In this document: piece by piece, positions 11,001 through 24,937 of the stretch | Layout of the letters: every line of letters starts with the position of its first letter | Numbering within the stretch: the first letter of the stretch is position 1 | Source of the DNA: Symbiodinium natans | Taxonomy: Eukaryota > Sar > Dinophyceae > Suessiales > Symbiodiniaceae | Reading direction: 5' to 3' | Assembly (NCBI GenBank): GCA_905221605.1 | Contig: CAJNDS010000275.1 | Coordinates: 62,001-126,000 of the forward strand | DNA: 64,000 bases | Program-made: the position numbers and the translations under genes | Notes under the pieces: model-generated | Databases searched by the model: none | What the model was told of the DNA's origin: nothing | What the model saw: only the letters and a program-made list of their open reading frames with translations

Positions 11001-14000
11001 CCCAGTTCCGGCAAGCAGTTCGAACCAACACTCATCCTCAACAATAAGCAGGGTTTAGGGTTTAGGGCTCAGGGTTCAGGGTTCAGGGTTTAGGGTTTAG
11101 GGTTTAGGGTTTAGGGTTTAGGGTGTAGGGTTTAGGGTTTAGGGTTTAGGGTTTAGGGTTTAGGGCTGAGGTTGGGAAAGTAACCCCCTACTATGATCCC
11201 CAATTAAAGGACTGCTAGCACCAGGAGGGAAACATCCCAAGGATGAGGATGGGGAACTTCGAGGGCGGGGGGTTCGAGGGGGCATGTAACCTAAGGTTCC
11301 CCACCACTTCCCACTACTCCCTGAGGCTCCCGAAGCTTCCCGAAGGCTCCCTAGGTACCTACCTCCCCATGAACCCTCAACCCTAAACCCCAAACCCTAA
11401 ACCCCAAACCCTAAACCCCAAACCCTAAACCCTAAACCCAAAACCCTGAACCCTAAACCCAAAACCCTGAACCCTAAACCCCAAACCCTAAACCCTAAAC
11501 CCCCTCCCTTAAGAACCCCATAAGAATTTGCCTCCTTGGCCTTCTTGGGCCCCCCGGCGTTGTTGACGACGGCATCCACGTCCTCCACTTCCATGGGCAG
11601 CATGACTTCCACGACGCTGTAGATGGCTCCCTCAGGAGAGGTTTAGGGTTCAGGGTTTAGGGTTTATATAGGGTTTAGGGTGTAGGGTTTAGGGTTTAGG
11701 GTTTAGGGTTTTGGGCTTCAAAAAGTCGACAAAACGACCGAGGCGGATGGCGGACACTTTCTGCCTCGAAGCCCTGGAACTGTCGAAACCCTCGAAAAGC
11801 AACACATCTCGGGCCCGCGCCATCACCTTGGATTCTGAGCTTCGGTTTAGGATTCTAGCTCTGGAAGTTGAGGGCTGGTGGGTTTGAGGGTTTAGGGTTT
11901 ATGGGAAACTGGCACAAAGGGCTTCGTGGAGTTCTGGTTGCATCCGGGTTCTGGCTCATGAACCTGTTCATGACATCCAACCATCTAAGCCAAGGAGGCG
12001 CGGCCGGCCCAAACCTGAACCCATAAGCCCGTAAATCCTAAGTCCTAAACCCTAAACCCGAACCCCGAAATCCTAAACCCCAAGGCCCTAAACCCCAAAC
12101 CCATAAGCCTAAATTCCTAGCTTACCAGCCAAAAGGTTCTCAGTTGTGGCGGCTTCCCTAGCCCTGGCTAGCGGCTAGCGAGTGTAAAGTAGCTCCCCGC
12201 ATTGTGGGAGCTTTCAACCTTAAACCCAAACTGAAAATGAAGAACACACAAAAATATGCAAAAAACAGCACAGGATTAGGGTCTTCACTCTGCCCCCTTC
12301 ATAAGGGTTTCGAGCTTAGGGTTTATGATATCTAAGTTGTTTGCTTAGGGTTTAAGGCTCAGCGCGTAGGCTGCAGGGCTGGAGTTCTCGCTCTGCCCCC
12401 CACTGGTTCACGGTGGGGTTAGGGTTGAGGGTTTAGGGTTTAGGGTTCAGGGTTCAGGGTTGAGGGTTTAGGGTTTAGGGTTTAGGGTTTAGGGTTTAGG
12501 GTTGAGGGCTCAGGGTCTATGATATCCCTCCCCCTGTGGTTCGCGGCGGGCTGAGGGTTGATGATATCCTTTTAGGCTTCTTCATGGTGGGTTCAGCCTT
12601 TTTCGGGTTCAGGGTTGGGGCTTTCAGGTTCAAGGCTTTCAGGAACCCTAAACCCTAAACCCTGAACCCTAAACCCTAAACCCTAAACCCTAAAGGGGCT
12701 GAACTTTGGCCAGGGATGCCGTGGTCTCCGGCGTGAAGCCTTTGCAGGCTCAGGGGTTTCGGCCCCTTCAACCCCCCGAAGCGCAACAAGCCCCAAAACC
12801 CCCAAGAGGTTTAGGGTTTAGGGTTTAGGGTTTAGGGTTTAGGGTTTGGGGTTTGGGGTTTGGGGTTTGGGGTTTAGGGTTTAGGGTCCTGTTTTGACTT
12901 CCATGTCCATCCCACTCTTGTGATGCAAGCCTGGGGAGCTGTGGGTTTGAGGGGCCTCTTGGGGGTTGAGGGAAGAGTCGTCTTTGCTCGGTCTGTTCAG
13001 CAAAGGCCATGGCATGAACTTGAACCGTCTCTCCGAAGGTCGTATCCCCTACTAACCTTGGCTGCACTGAGAAGGGCCGCTATACATTAAATTCTTAGCT
13101 GCCTTATTCAGAAACACAATAAACCCAAAAAGGCTAAGGATCTAAAACTGCAGTAAAGTACCACAAAGTAACCTTTAAGACCCTAAGCGTCCTACGACCC
13201 GAAGTCCTCACGGAACCCTTGCGGCCGGAGTGGTTTGTGGGAACCCTTGGGAGTTTGTCCGTTTCCAACATTAAGGGTACCACAAGGAAGCCTGCTATTT
13301 GGGGGGTCTATTTTAGGAGACCCCTATTGTTCGTAAACCCCCATTTGGGGTGCAGAGCTTAGGAGTTTGTGGTTTTGGGCTTCAGGATTTGGGGTCTCAG
13401 CGCTCCGCTCGCTGGGTCCAGCAGGCAGACGCCGGACTCGAACATTGGCCTGGCAGGGTTTAGGGTCTAGGGTTTGGGGTTTAGGGTTTAGGGTTTAGGG
13501 TTTCGGGTTTAGGGTTTAGGGTATAAGGTTTAAGGTTTAGGGTTTAGGGTTTAGCGTTTAGGGTTGAGCAGTTCTGAGCATGAAGAGTCTCGTCTAGCCA
13601 TTCTCTCGACCAACACCCACCCGCCCAAAGAATCCCACCACATCCGAACATATAGTTTCATAAAGGGTAATTGCGGAACTGCCCGGTAGCCCCCAAATCC
13701 TAAAGCCCAAGGCCCGCGACCACTTTCCGGTGACCATTGCCCACGAAAATGACCATTGCCCACGAAGAAATGACCATTGCAGACGAAAAATGACCATTGC
13801 CCACGAAAAATGACCATTGCCCACGAAAGATGACCATTGCCCACGAAAATCACCATTGCGCCACGAAGAAATGACCATTGCCCACGAAAAATGACCATTA
13901 CCCACGAAGAAATGACCATTGCCCACGAAAGATGACCATTACCCACGAAGAAATGACCATTGCCCACGAAAGATGACCATTGCCCACGAAAAATGGCCAT

Positions 14001-17000
14001 TGCCCACGAAGAAGTGACCATTGCCCACGAAAGATGACCATTGCCCACGAAGAAACGACCATTGCCCACAAAAATGGCCATGGCCCACGAAGAAATGACC
14101 TTTGCCCACGAAAAATGACCATTGCCCACGAACAATGACCATTGCCCACGAAGACCATAGGGCTTTAATACTATACTGAAAAGAGGGCTTAGGGCTTAGG
14201 GCTTAGGGCTTAGGGCTTAGGGTTTAGGGTTTAGGGTTTAGGGTTTAGGGTTTAGGGTCGAGGGTAACTAAACTGACCATGGCCTGTCACAGTGCATCGC
14301 AAAGTTCCCTACTGCCCTGTCAAGGCGGAGCTGTCCGCGATCAGCAAATCTCTCGCTACCCCCTAAACTATAGGGTTTAGGGTTTAGGGTTTAGGGTTTA
14401 GGGTTTAGGGTTTAGGGTTTAGGGCTTCTCGCCACAAATTGCAGTGGCGTATATTTTATTTGGACCCATCACAACCACAAAGGTAGGGTTGTTCTATTTT
14501 TCCCACCCCCTGCTTACGCAGGCATCCACCCAACTTTTCTGCTTTTAGGGTTTCGAGCGTAATGCCCTAAATTCCCACTGGCCCCTCAACGGGCAGCAAA
14601 ACGGTTGGGGGTCGCAGGTTTTGGGGTCCTCATTTTTTAGGGCTTACGCCCCTGGCCTGAGGCGTAGCCAGTCACTGCAGGCCCCGTCTACCGGGAGGCT
14701 TTGCCCTCCCTCACCGTTCTGTCGAGACGCTCGGTCGGGGACCTCGGTCGAAGCCTCGAGCGCCCATGCAAATGGACAGCGGCGCTCTCGGCAGTTTAGG
14801 GTTTAGGGTTTAAAGATTCATGCGCGTCGCCAGACTTGCAAACGACTGCAAGACTGCAAGGGACATACCCACACAGACCCAAAACCTCCAGACCCACGCA
14901 GTTAGATTCGGAACCATGTCAAACTCTAACACCAAAACCAAAACCCCGACAAGCCTGCGTGGGTTCCCAAATACCCGCAAACTCCACGTGCTACCAGTAA
15001 AGCTCGGCAGCTAGGGCGAGCGGGTTCGAGTGTTAGGCACCTGAACTCCTAGTCCTAATACTCCAACACTTCAGCCCACACCCTGAATCCCCCTTTCCAC
15101 CTCCACATGCATTTGCTGTCAGCCATGCACTCAGCTGGCTTCTCCACCTTGGAGTTACTGGCTGTACTGCTCTCAGGATCCCAAAGAGGCTCTTTCAGCG
15201 CACGCTTGCTGCCTCACACCCTGTCAAGCTTGCAGCCAAGCAACATAATTCACAGCGCATTCAGAGATGTTGCCGAGCGTCTCCAGGTATTCCTGCAGGG
15301 CGCGCTCCAGGCATCCCACACCCCCCCCAACCCCAACTTCCCCCAAAGGATACATCCCAAGCACCCACCACACCTTAGAACCCCTAGTCCCTCAACATCC
15401 CTAAACCCTGCACCCTTGAAACGGGAAGCCCCCCGCTTACTGTCCTTCACGCCGTAGAGCGTGGTGTCGCACATACGGTTGTCCACCGGCGCCGGGTTCC
15501 ACAAGCTGGTCCAGGCTCTCCAGCCATAGCGCGTCTGCACACAACTCAGGGCCCCAAAGGGGTCCCCTATAAGGGCGCTCTTATCTCAGGGTGTTGAGGT
15601 GTTGACGGTTTGGGGTTGTAAGGCTTTGAGAATTCTCGGACCGGGGTCCCTTGAAGGCTCATATGAGCAATCAGAATCAGGGTTGGAAACATCGCTTTTT
15701 CGCAGGGGTTGTACTTACAGCAACCCGAGATTCAACGTCTAGCTACAGCTGTTCGCCTCCCCCCAAGGTCAGATACTCCAAACCTACCCTGCTTAAACCT
15801 ACGATTACTCAGGCGCCCGCGGCCCGCCTTTGGCAAGGTTTAGGGTTCAGGGCGACGTTTCTCGAAATTCAGGACATGACCTTGGTGTCCTTAAGCTCCC
15901 TCTTCGTGCGGACCGAAGGTCCGATTTACAAACGACGTAGAGGGCCTAGTAGCCTCAGCAGTGGTTCGAGTGTCGTTGCTTTGTTGTACGGTTTGCCTGC
16001 CCCTTCCGCGCCGGGATGGTGGTTCTGGTGTGCCGACTATGTACAGAAACTGCTACGCGCATTGCCCAGCATGACCAAGCACCTGCCTTGTCCTTTGGGG
16101 TGAACTCATCTGCAATCTTGTCACCAATTTTGCTGATCTTCCAGGCAATGTAGTCATCCTTGCTCAACACCCGACAAGCTCCGGCTCGAATAGCAACAAA
16201 CATCGCGCATGCAGAGATACTCTCTCCTGCTAATCCCCAAGATGTGCGCCGATCGGGAAACAGCTGCCACGGGAGACAAGAATCATGCTCACAGGACGGA
16301 GTGTTCGACGTGTGAAGCACACCTTGAATCCTATAATCCTGAACACGACCAAACGCCACGGGGTGTGCCCTCGGTGCATCTGGGCAGCTCCCGTAGGGCC
16401 GAAGGCGATGCTGCAGTTGTCTCAGATGTCGGGTGGTTGACCCAGGCTTTCGAGGCGATCACTATCGCATACTAGCATTATCATGTTCATTCTCAGTCTC
16501 AATATCTTATCATTGCTACTAGTGTTACTTGTCTTGCTCCTCACACGACTCATACATATGAACATTTATTATCTCATTACGATTGCGCAAGCGTATTATG
16601 TTGCTACTACAACTACTACTATTACTAGTACTATTCCTATTACTATTGCTATTACTCTTCCTATTACTATTTCTATGACTATTACTATTACTATTACTAT
16701 TACGAATACTATTGCTATTGCGATTACTATGACTATGACTATGACTAGTACAACTACTATCACTAGTACTAGTACTAGTACGATTACGCTGACGATGACG
16801 ATGACGATCATGATTACGATTACGATTACTATTACTGCTACTATACTATTCCGAAATACTCGTCGTACTCTTACTACTCTTGCTACTCTTACTACTGCTC
16901 CTGCGACTGCTACTCCTCCCAGTCCTCATCTTACTCCTACCCTGGCTCTCACTCTCACGTTTACTCGTACGCTCAAGCTTACACTGACCCTTCATCTTAG

Positions 17001-20000
17001 ATCGTCTGAGTATGCTGATTCCTCTTGCTCATACTCTCAGGACAACGAATGAGATTAGTACGGGTTTGGCTTTCGGGCATCATGAACGCCAAGGCACCCC
17101 AAGGCCTTCCTGCGGCAGCCTTGTTCCAATCCTCGCAGAACATCTTGGCATCATCCTTGGCTTCTGAAGGTTTAACGGGTTTTGGGGGTTGGTTTCGGCA
17201 AGTTTGGGTACTTAGGGCTTCGGGCTTCGGGGCCTGTCCACTGAGGGCATCTCAGAATAGGCTTCACAGCTTGTGAGTGATTGGATGCCAGACCTGCAAC
17301 TGTTTCAGCCACGGGATCCGTCTTGTACAGCACCTCGTACTTGTCGTGGTGGTAGTTCAAGGCAATGCCGAACAAATCCTCTGCCTGTTTGAACCACAAA
17401 ATCGATAAGAGCTTCCTATCATGGAGCGGGGCAAAAGATATGCCCGACTACGAAATATGTGGGAAAAGTGGTTGCCGACGTCAATCGGCCCATTCCTGCA
17501 AAGCCCCAAGAGGTCACCCCGGATTCAGACCTTAACACAACAACCCTAAAACCTCCGAACGAGAGTCCCCCGTGAAGATATTTGCTTTTTGAAACTTTTG
17601 AACAGGGTACGAACACCAAGGCTAAGGGCCTAAATGCTACAGCAACCCTAAACCCTGACCTCCCCCCCCCCCCAAAAAAAGAAGACTAAGGATTTAAAGT
17701 TGGAGGGAAGAACTGGCTCCCCACCTGCTCCATGGAAGCCTTGCAGTTGGGACGCTCACCGCAGTACCTGCCGCAAGGCTTTTGGGTCTTGAGGGTGTTG
17801 GCACCCTCAAACCCTTCTTGTCGGGTTTCGGGCCGCAGGGGGGGGGGGGGGGACGTTTAGCAGTTTAACGAAACTATAGGGTCATGAAGAAGCAGAGCAG
17901 GAAGCCACAATTCCCCCTTGCGCACTTCGAGTCCTTCAGGACGTAGGGCAGCACCGGCTTGTCGTCACTCAGTCAGGGTTGAGGGTCTTGGGTCAGAGGA
18001 CACGTTCTGGGTCTGCAGGGCTCGGAGTAGTTTACGGGGTGTCCACCTGGGAAGCTGGGTTCCATATTCAGTGTTTTCAGTGCTTTGGATTCAAAATGTC
18101 AGGCTTCAGGCTATATTTGTTGCAGAGCTTCGGTTGGGAAACCCATGCCAGAGCATTGACCCTGAAGCAAGTCACAGCTAAACACTCAAGGCCGTGCGCA
18201 AACCTGGACCCGGCTTTTCAACAAAGACCTGCGGTAGTACTGCCACAGGAAACCCGATGTACACCTCACCCTCAACCCTAAACCAAACCCTAAACCCTAA
18301 ACCCTAAACGCTAAACCCTAAACCCTAAACGCTAAACCCTAAACCCTAAACCCTAAACTGACTGCTCGCGTGACCAAGCGGCTCATCCATGAGCACGCTC
18401 ACAGGCGCCTTGACGATGTGGTAGTTGTCCGTGAGCGCCTGGAGTGAGGAGTTAGGTTTGCCGGCTTCTCCAAGAAAACCGTTTGAGCTCCTCAAGGCCC
18501 AGATACTGAGATGTCGACGCTCCTTTGAGCACCTGACACCTCTCCCCAGACCCTAAAAAAGGGCTACCGACGTTGTGGCTTGGAACGCCTCGCTCCCAAA
18601 GCGGATGGACTCTAAGGCCCGCACGAACCAATCGGTGTCCACAAGCCCGGCGATCTCGCAGAGGTGCATGTATGGCTGCATCGTGGCCTTCTGCTTCTTC
18701 AGGGTGACGTTGCCTCGGCCCACGTCTGCGAGACTTGAACACAGTGAAATGTCACTGCGTGTGGCATTACATCATATGTCAAGCCCCGGGTGAGTAAGTT
18801 TTGCTGGGAAGATGGCTGTCCTCTAAAGCCCAAAACCCCAAACCTTAAACCCTAAACCCCGAAACCCCAAACCTTTGAAGCCCTAACCCGACACCCCACA
18901 CCCTTAAACCCCTCAAACCCGAAACCCCAAACCCTGAAGCCCCTGAAATTGACACTCCATCCCAAGCGGCCCCAAACCCTGAATCCCCGAACCCTAAACC
19001 CTTTTTCCTAAACCCTAAACCCTAAACCCTAAACCTCATCCCAGCGGCCCCCAGGCGCGACGATCTCCTCCATGGTCATCTCCTGATCGAAGTAGGCGAT
19101 GCCCAGGATCTTCTTGAAGGGGTGGTGCGTTGGCACCTCGCCAGCTCTCTGGATCAAACATGTGCGACTTTTCGAAAAAAACAGTGACCCCTTTTTGGGC
19201 TTAGGCTTCTGATTCTTCTACGGAGCCTTCCACTCTGGACACTCGAAAGAGACGAGAAGTAGGAGAACAGGAAGCCCTTCTGGGAGGTTCAGGGTGCTTA
19301 CTAACCAATTGTAACTGTACTTACAACTCACTTATAAGCCCCTGAAGTGCCCTGATATGGTCAGAATTTGGGTTACATGTAGTTGGTTAAAATAAGTAAA
19401 ACACGAACCTTCAAGTCGCACATTCTGACGCTCGAAAAAGCTCTGGGGGTCCGGGCCGTCTCCATGAAGTGTCCCTGGTAGTCGTACCACGCCACACCCA
19501 GGGTGACCTCATCGTCCTCCAGCAAGCCGTTTGCAGGGTTTCTTTGGGTGTCTTGCCTAACACAACACCCCTTTACAGAACCCTTTCAAAACCCCACCAA
19601 AATCCCTAAAACGGAAAGCCCTCCAGAAACAACAAAAACCCTGAACCAATAGCCAGGATCTTGCGAGGTCGGGCGGCATCCAAGTTCTCGAAGATGTTCT
19701 TCTTCGAGCCGTGGCGGATGTAGCTCCCAAACTCGTAGCTTTCGTTCAGGAGGGTGTTGGCCTGAGCTCCCGATGGTAAACTAGGCGCTGTAGGGTTTGG
19801 GGCGCGGGGTGTAGGGTTGAGAATGCAGTCAGGGATACGAAGGGTTTAAGGTTCAGGGTAGCCCCAGAGCAACACAGAAGATTTAGGGCAGGGACGTAGT
19901 TGCCCACCAGCATCGTGCTCGTGTCGTAGGTCGTGGCGTCGCCCGTCCAGGCTGTAGCGAACCTTTCGGGGGTTGTAAGCACTGAAGTGTTCAAGGCCTT

Positions 20001-23000
20001 CGGGCGTAGGGAGGGAACCTTTTTCTGCAGCACAAAACAAACCAGAACCCTGAGATTCCGCCACCTAAGATCTGAAACCCCGAACCCTGATCCCTGCAAC
20101 CACTTCTGGTCGAGCAGCGGCTCTACGCCAGCCATGGCTTGCATGGTGATCATGGCCTGGGGCATGCTCACCCCAAAACCACTTCGCTCTCAGCTCATTT
20201 GGCTGACCAGTGCTTTGGGTTTAGGGCGGGTACTTCTCTAAATGGGTCTTCTTGAGGTACCTAAATAAACGGAGGCTCCATATTCTCATAGAACCCCCCC
20301 CCGCCCTCCCCAAAAAAAAATAAAAGACCATGATCTAAAACGCTGCCCTTTTAGCTTCAGTAGATTCTGGCCTTCGACACGAAAACAAGGCTTGGGCTAG
20401 GGCGATCCTGATCTCTGAAAGTGCCAAGGGGTACCCAACCCTGCACGGAGCCCACTTCTCTCCAAACACTAAGAAGCCCGCAGGGATTACTAAACCGGAT
20501 GATGGTTTGGGATGCTCCCTCTCAAACTAACAGGCCTTGATAGGGATTATCATCGGGGCGCCAGAATCCCTATTAAGGACTGCTAGCACAAGGGGCGAAA
20601 ATCCCAAATCCAAACGGAAAGTCTAAAACGCATCCGGGCACGAAGGCCACATCGAAGGCGTGATCCTCCATCATGCTGCTGGCCATATCGCTGCTCGTGA
20701 AGGTATTGTACAAGTACCTTGTAGCACTATTTGCTTAAGAGAACCCCCCAAAAATATGAAGAATAATCGGCCCTTTCTTACCCTTATTAGGAAAATATGT
20801 TTTTTTTGTTTGTTTATTTTCTTGTTTTTTTGGGGGCGGGTTCTTAAGCAAGTGGTAGGTAGAAAGGAGGCCGGTGGCAATTCTATGAAGGATGGTACTG
20901 GGGCTGCCGGTTGTATAAAAAAGGCTGTGCTCAGCGTCTCCTGCTACATCTGCCCCTCTTACAAAGGAAGCCCACCCACGAGAAACGTGACCGCAAACTG
21001 TTCTTTAAACATTAGGGTTTAGGGTTTAGGGTTTAGGGTTTAGGGTTTAGGGTGTAGGGTTTAGGGTTTAGGGTTTAGGGTTTAGGGTTTAGGGTTTAGG
21101 GTTTAGGGTTTAGGGTTTAGGGTTACAAAGGCAAAGGGGCTGTGTCCAGCTGTGCTTCAAGTTGTAGATGGCGTTGCCGTTGATGTGATCGACCAAGTAC
21201 TTGGGCATCATGTGCTTGAAGAGATCCCACTTGTCACCTCGCTACAAAAGACTTAAGGAAGTGGGGTTGAGGGTTACTAACGCTCTGTGAACCCACAGGA
21301 AGCCCACTGAATCGAGCAGCTGCCTGACGAAGAGTCCTAAACCCTACGATCGCCAGCCGCCTCGGTACTCAGGCCCCCAAAAACCCGGAAGCCCCTCCAA
21401 ACCCTAAACCCTAAACCCTAAACCCTAAACCCTAAACCCTATAAACCCTAAACCCTAAACCCAAAACCCTCAACCCTCCTTAAAGCCGCCCCTGAAGGAC
21501 TCGGCACGCTTGTCTTGGTCCCAGGGGCCCAGGTACTGGCTGCCACGAATCGCGATGTTGCCGTCTGCCACCTCATGGGCCTGCACACGCTGTTTCGGCT
21601 TTGCCGGTGTAAGGGGGTCAAACTCATTCCTCTTAGCGTAGTTACATGGTCCCTTAATATGGGCCCTTAAACGGGTGCCCCTGATGTACCCCTTCTCTGC
21701 CCTCTACAAATGAAAGGCCCATACACCAGAACCCTTTAAAGAAGGTTCGGGACCACAAACCATGAAGCTACCCTTCGATTTACCCCCGGCCCCAAACCCT
21801 AATCCGCTGGGATTTTTTTGGGGGCCCTGAACTCGGACTCGTCTATCCTCCACTTACCCACCTCCTTCTCGAACTGGTCAAGCCAGTAGTCCTTAATGGG
21901 GACCGCGTCCATCTCCTGCCAAAGGCAGAAAAACCTTCGAAAGAATCCGTGACGTCGCCACCGCTGTTTTCTCCAGCTCCTGTCCTGCCCCTGGCATGCT
22001 ACTACACCCTCAACATCAAACACCACCTCAGAAGCAGCCACGCAATGTCACCACAAAGCCTGGCAGAAATGTCCCGGCATGCTTGCACTTTGTTTCGTCC
22101 TCATGCATAGATGGCATAAAGCTTAGGGTTTGGAAACTAGATTCAGGGCTTGGGGTTTCCCCCCGTGTAGCCATAACTACATATTGCCACAGCAAATTTG
22201 GACCACCCAAGCCCAAAAAACTCCAGCACGCTTGAAAGCCCGATGCCCTACGCCCTAGGCCCTGAGTCGCAGGCCTAAACCCGAACCCCCTCTACACCCA
22301 CCCCAGGGCTCCATCAAGAAGAAGGAATCGTACATGTCCATGTAGGCGCCGGTGAACATCGCATCCATGATGCTCTTGAAGACATGGTTCGGGCCTAGGG
22401 TCTGCTTGCCCCTAGACTCTAAACGCCGAAACTCCGGAGGTTCATACCTATAAGCCTGGCGAGCACAATGGAGGCACGCATTTCGGGTGAGGCTTTAGGG
22501 TAGGGGCGTGCATCTTCGACCCGGTCTTCGGTCCCTCGTTCCCAACCTTAAGTTTCCGCAGGCACCGGAGAAACCTGACAGAAAGATGCCTGCGATCTCC
22601 CAAAGCGCACAAACACAACCTGCTGAGAAAAAAAAAACGCCCGCTCCCGTGTGACCGCCTTCTTGACTCACTGGCAGCTTCCTCCCTACATGCTTGTCAT
22701 GTCCCTCATGTGTGGCAAAACCTTGTTCCGCATGGAACTACCAGGCAGAACTCCCTAAACCCCGAAACCCCTAAGCTACTATTTTGGCTTGGCGCTCAGG
22801 GTTTGAGGCAAGCCAACTCCCGAGACTCCCATAGCTTCTCAACCGAGGGGGCATTCCCTACAATCCTACAACCCCTAAACCCTGTAATTCACGCATGAGG
22901 GTTCCTAGTGTTCCTATATATGAATATGTCCTGTGTTGGCCTGTTTGAGTCGATACCTTCTCTACTTCAACGGTTTGGGGCCTCGCCCACGACCCTAAAC

Positions 23001-24906
23001 CCTCCGACGCCCGATGGGTCTGGGGATGTCTGGGGCAGCAGCCGGACACCCAGTGCTTGTTCGTGGTGTAGCCGTTGCTGTCGTAGACATCTTGCTCGGG
23101 GTTGAGGCCGGCGGACATGTACTTGATGTCCCTGGGTACTTCAGGCTTTGAGGCTTTTTGGGGGCAGAGGGGGTTCAGGCTTTGATTGCTGGGGGATGCC
23201 TTGGGGAAGCCCCGGGTCACTCACACGCATCTGCAAGCAGGGCAAGACCTAAACCGTAACACCTAAGCCCCTAAACCCTAAACCCTAAACCCTAAACCCT
23301 AAACCCTACTATAGGTCTTAAGAGGTTCTAAGCTCTGCCCAGGGGGCGAGAAGCACTTCATCCAGTCATACATGGTGGCGTTGGGGTTGGTCACGTTGGT
23401 CATGTTGTACATCTCCTCGGCTTTTGAAGGGTTTAGGGTTTAAGGTTTAGGGTTTAGGGTTTAGAGTTTAAGGTTTAGGGGGTTCCAGGGCAGCTATGAG
23501 GTTCCAAGCTTCAAGTCGGGCAACTGTGGCTGCTCTACTTCTGACTCTTGAAGACATCTTCAACATACCTCTTACACATACCCTTAAAGCAAATTGAGGG
23601 GTATGGTAACTCCGGCCAGACATTCCCCTATTAAAGGTTAAAGGGGGTATGGGTTTGGGGTATGCTGACCTATTCTTAGAGACTCAAAGGTACGTGCACC
23701 ACCCGAAATTACCCACCCCTAAGTCAGCCCCGGAGTCCATGTCCATCTTGATCTTGAAACCGTCCATGAGATCCATCACCACCTGCTCTGAGTGGCGCAG
23801 CCGTCGATGATGCGGCAGGGAGGGCGGGGGTATGGGAATCTCTGGGTGGATCTTGCCCCCTTTCTGGGATTTTGGGCACCGGAGACGTCGAGTGCATGTG
23901 ACCAAGGATGGTCGGACAGCGAAAGCGTGCTCTCGGTGGCTTGCATGGACGTAAGTGCAGAACATACCGGAAAGGACCCCAACCTACAAGACGCTCCACT
24001 CGTGCCGGCTTCCCTGAAGGGATACAAGAAAAAACAGCTTCCATGAAGCACTCAGCACCCCCCCCTTGGCACCCATCCGGAAATTGCCAGCCCACGCCTT
24101 GTTGGCCATGGGGTTCATCATCAGGTCCTTGCCTCAGGCGGTTTGAGAGGCTGCCGGAAGCTTTGCAACAGCCAATCAGCTCGCTCCACCCCGCGGAAGC
24201 CCTGCCTGGGCTCCCAAAACAAATGCACTCTCGGAACCCTTCACAAGAAGAGCGCAGGGCCAAAAGCAAGCCCCCCAAAGGCCGTAAAACCCCGTCATCT
24301 GAGTCGTACAGCTGCTGATCCCGTTAGCCCCCGTGCGCGCACGCTGAATCGCAGACCTGGATCTGACTCAAACAGGAAACTGCCCCGACTTGAGCGAGCC
24401 AGTTCACGGAAAATCCGTGATCCGAATTGTTGACAAGCCATGGCTCGTCGAAGATCTCTCGGGAGATAGCATAGGGCTTACAAGTCGGTGTACGAGCCGT
24501 ACACCCCGACCCTATCCTACGAGCCGATTTTCGACCAGGGCCGAGGTCAGCTGCAGCAGTCGCAGTTCGCTGCCCTCTGTTTGGGGCGGCTCCCAGGGTT
24601 TAGGCCTTCCCCAGTGAGAAACAGCGGGATACGAGAACTTAAGCACGCAGGGCCTCAAACTCTGCGCCACTCGTATGCTGGCCCGACATCTTGCGCAAGC
24701 TCACATCTTTGCGAATGGCAACGCAACACAAAAATGGTCTTGCAATTCTCGAAAATCTGGGGGGACTCTTTTAGATTCTTGGGTTCCAGGGAGGCTTGCC
24801 CCACCCAGATGTCGGCATGGGGTTGGTCGGTGCGCCGAATGCAAAGTTACGAAACCGAAAGAATAGCCCATGCCTAAAATGCCACGAGCAGTTTTGACCC
24901 CCCCCC

Positions 24907-24937
<31 letters not shown>

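Noticed and set aside
13735-14153. CRISPR-like repeat array
   Set aside because: Units are directly adjacent with near-identical short spacers and no unique spacer sequence.
13551-14158. Overlapping minus-strand ORFs with VGNGHFSWAMV repeats
   Set aside because: They are translations of a 19-22 bp minisatellite, open in several frames at once.
16483-17052. 189-codon Thr/Ile plus-strand ORF and its Val/Ile shadow
   Set aside because: They come from the degenerate ATTACT repeat within a gene A intron.
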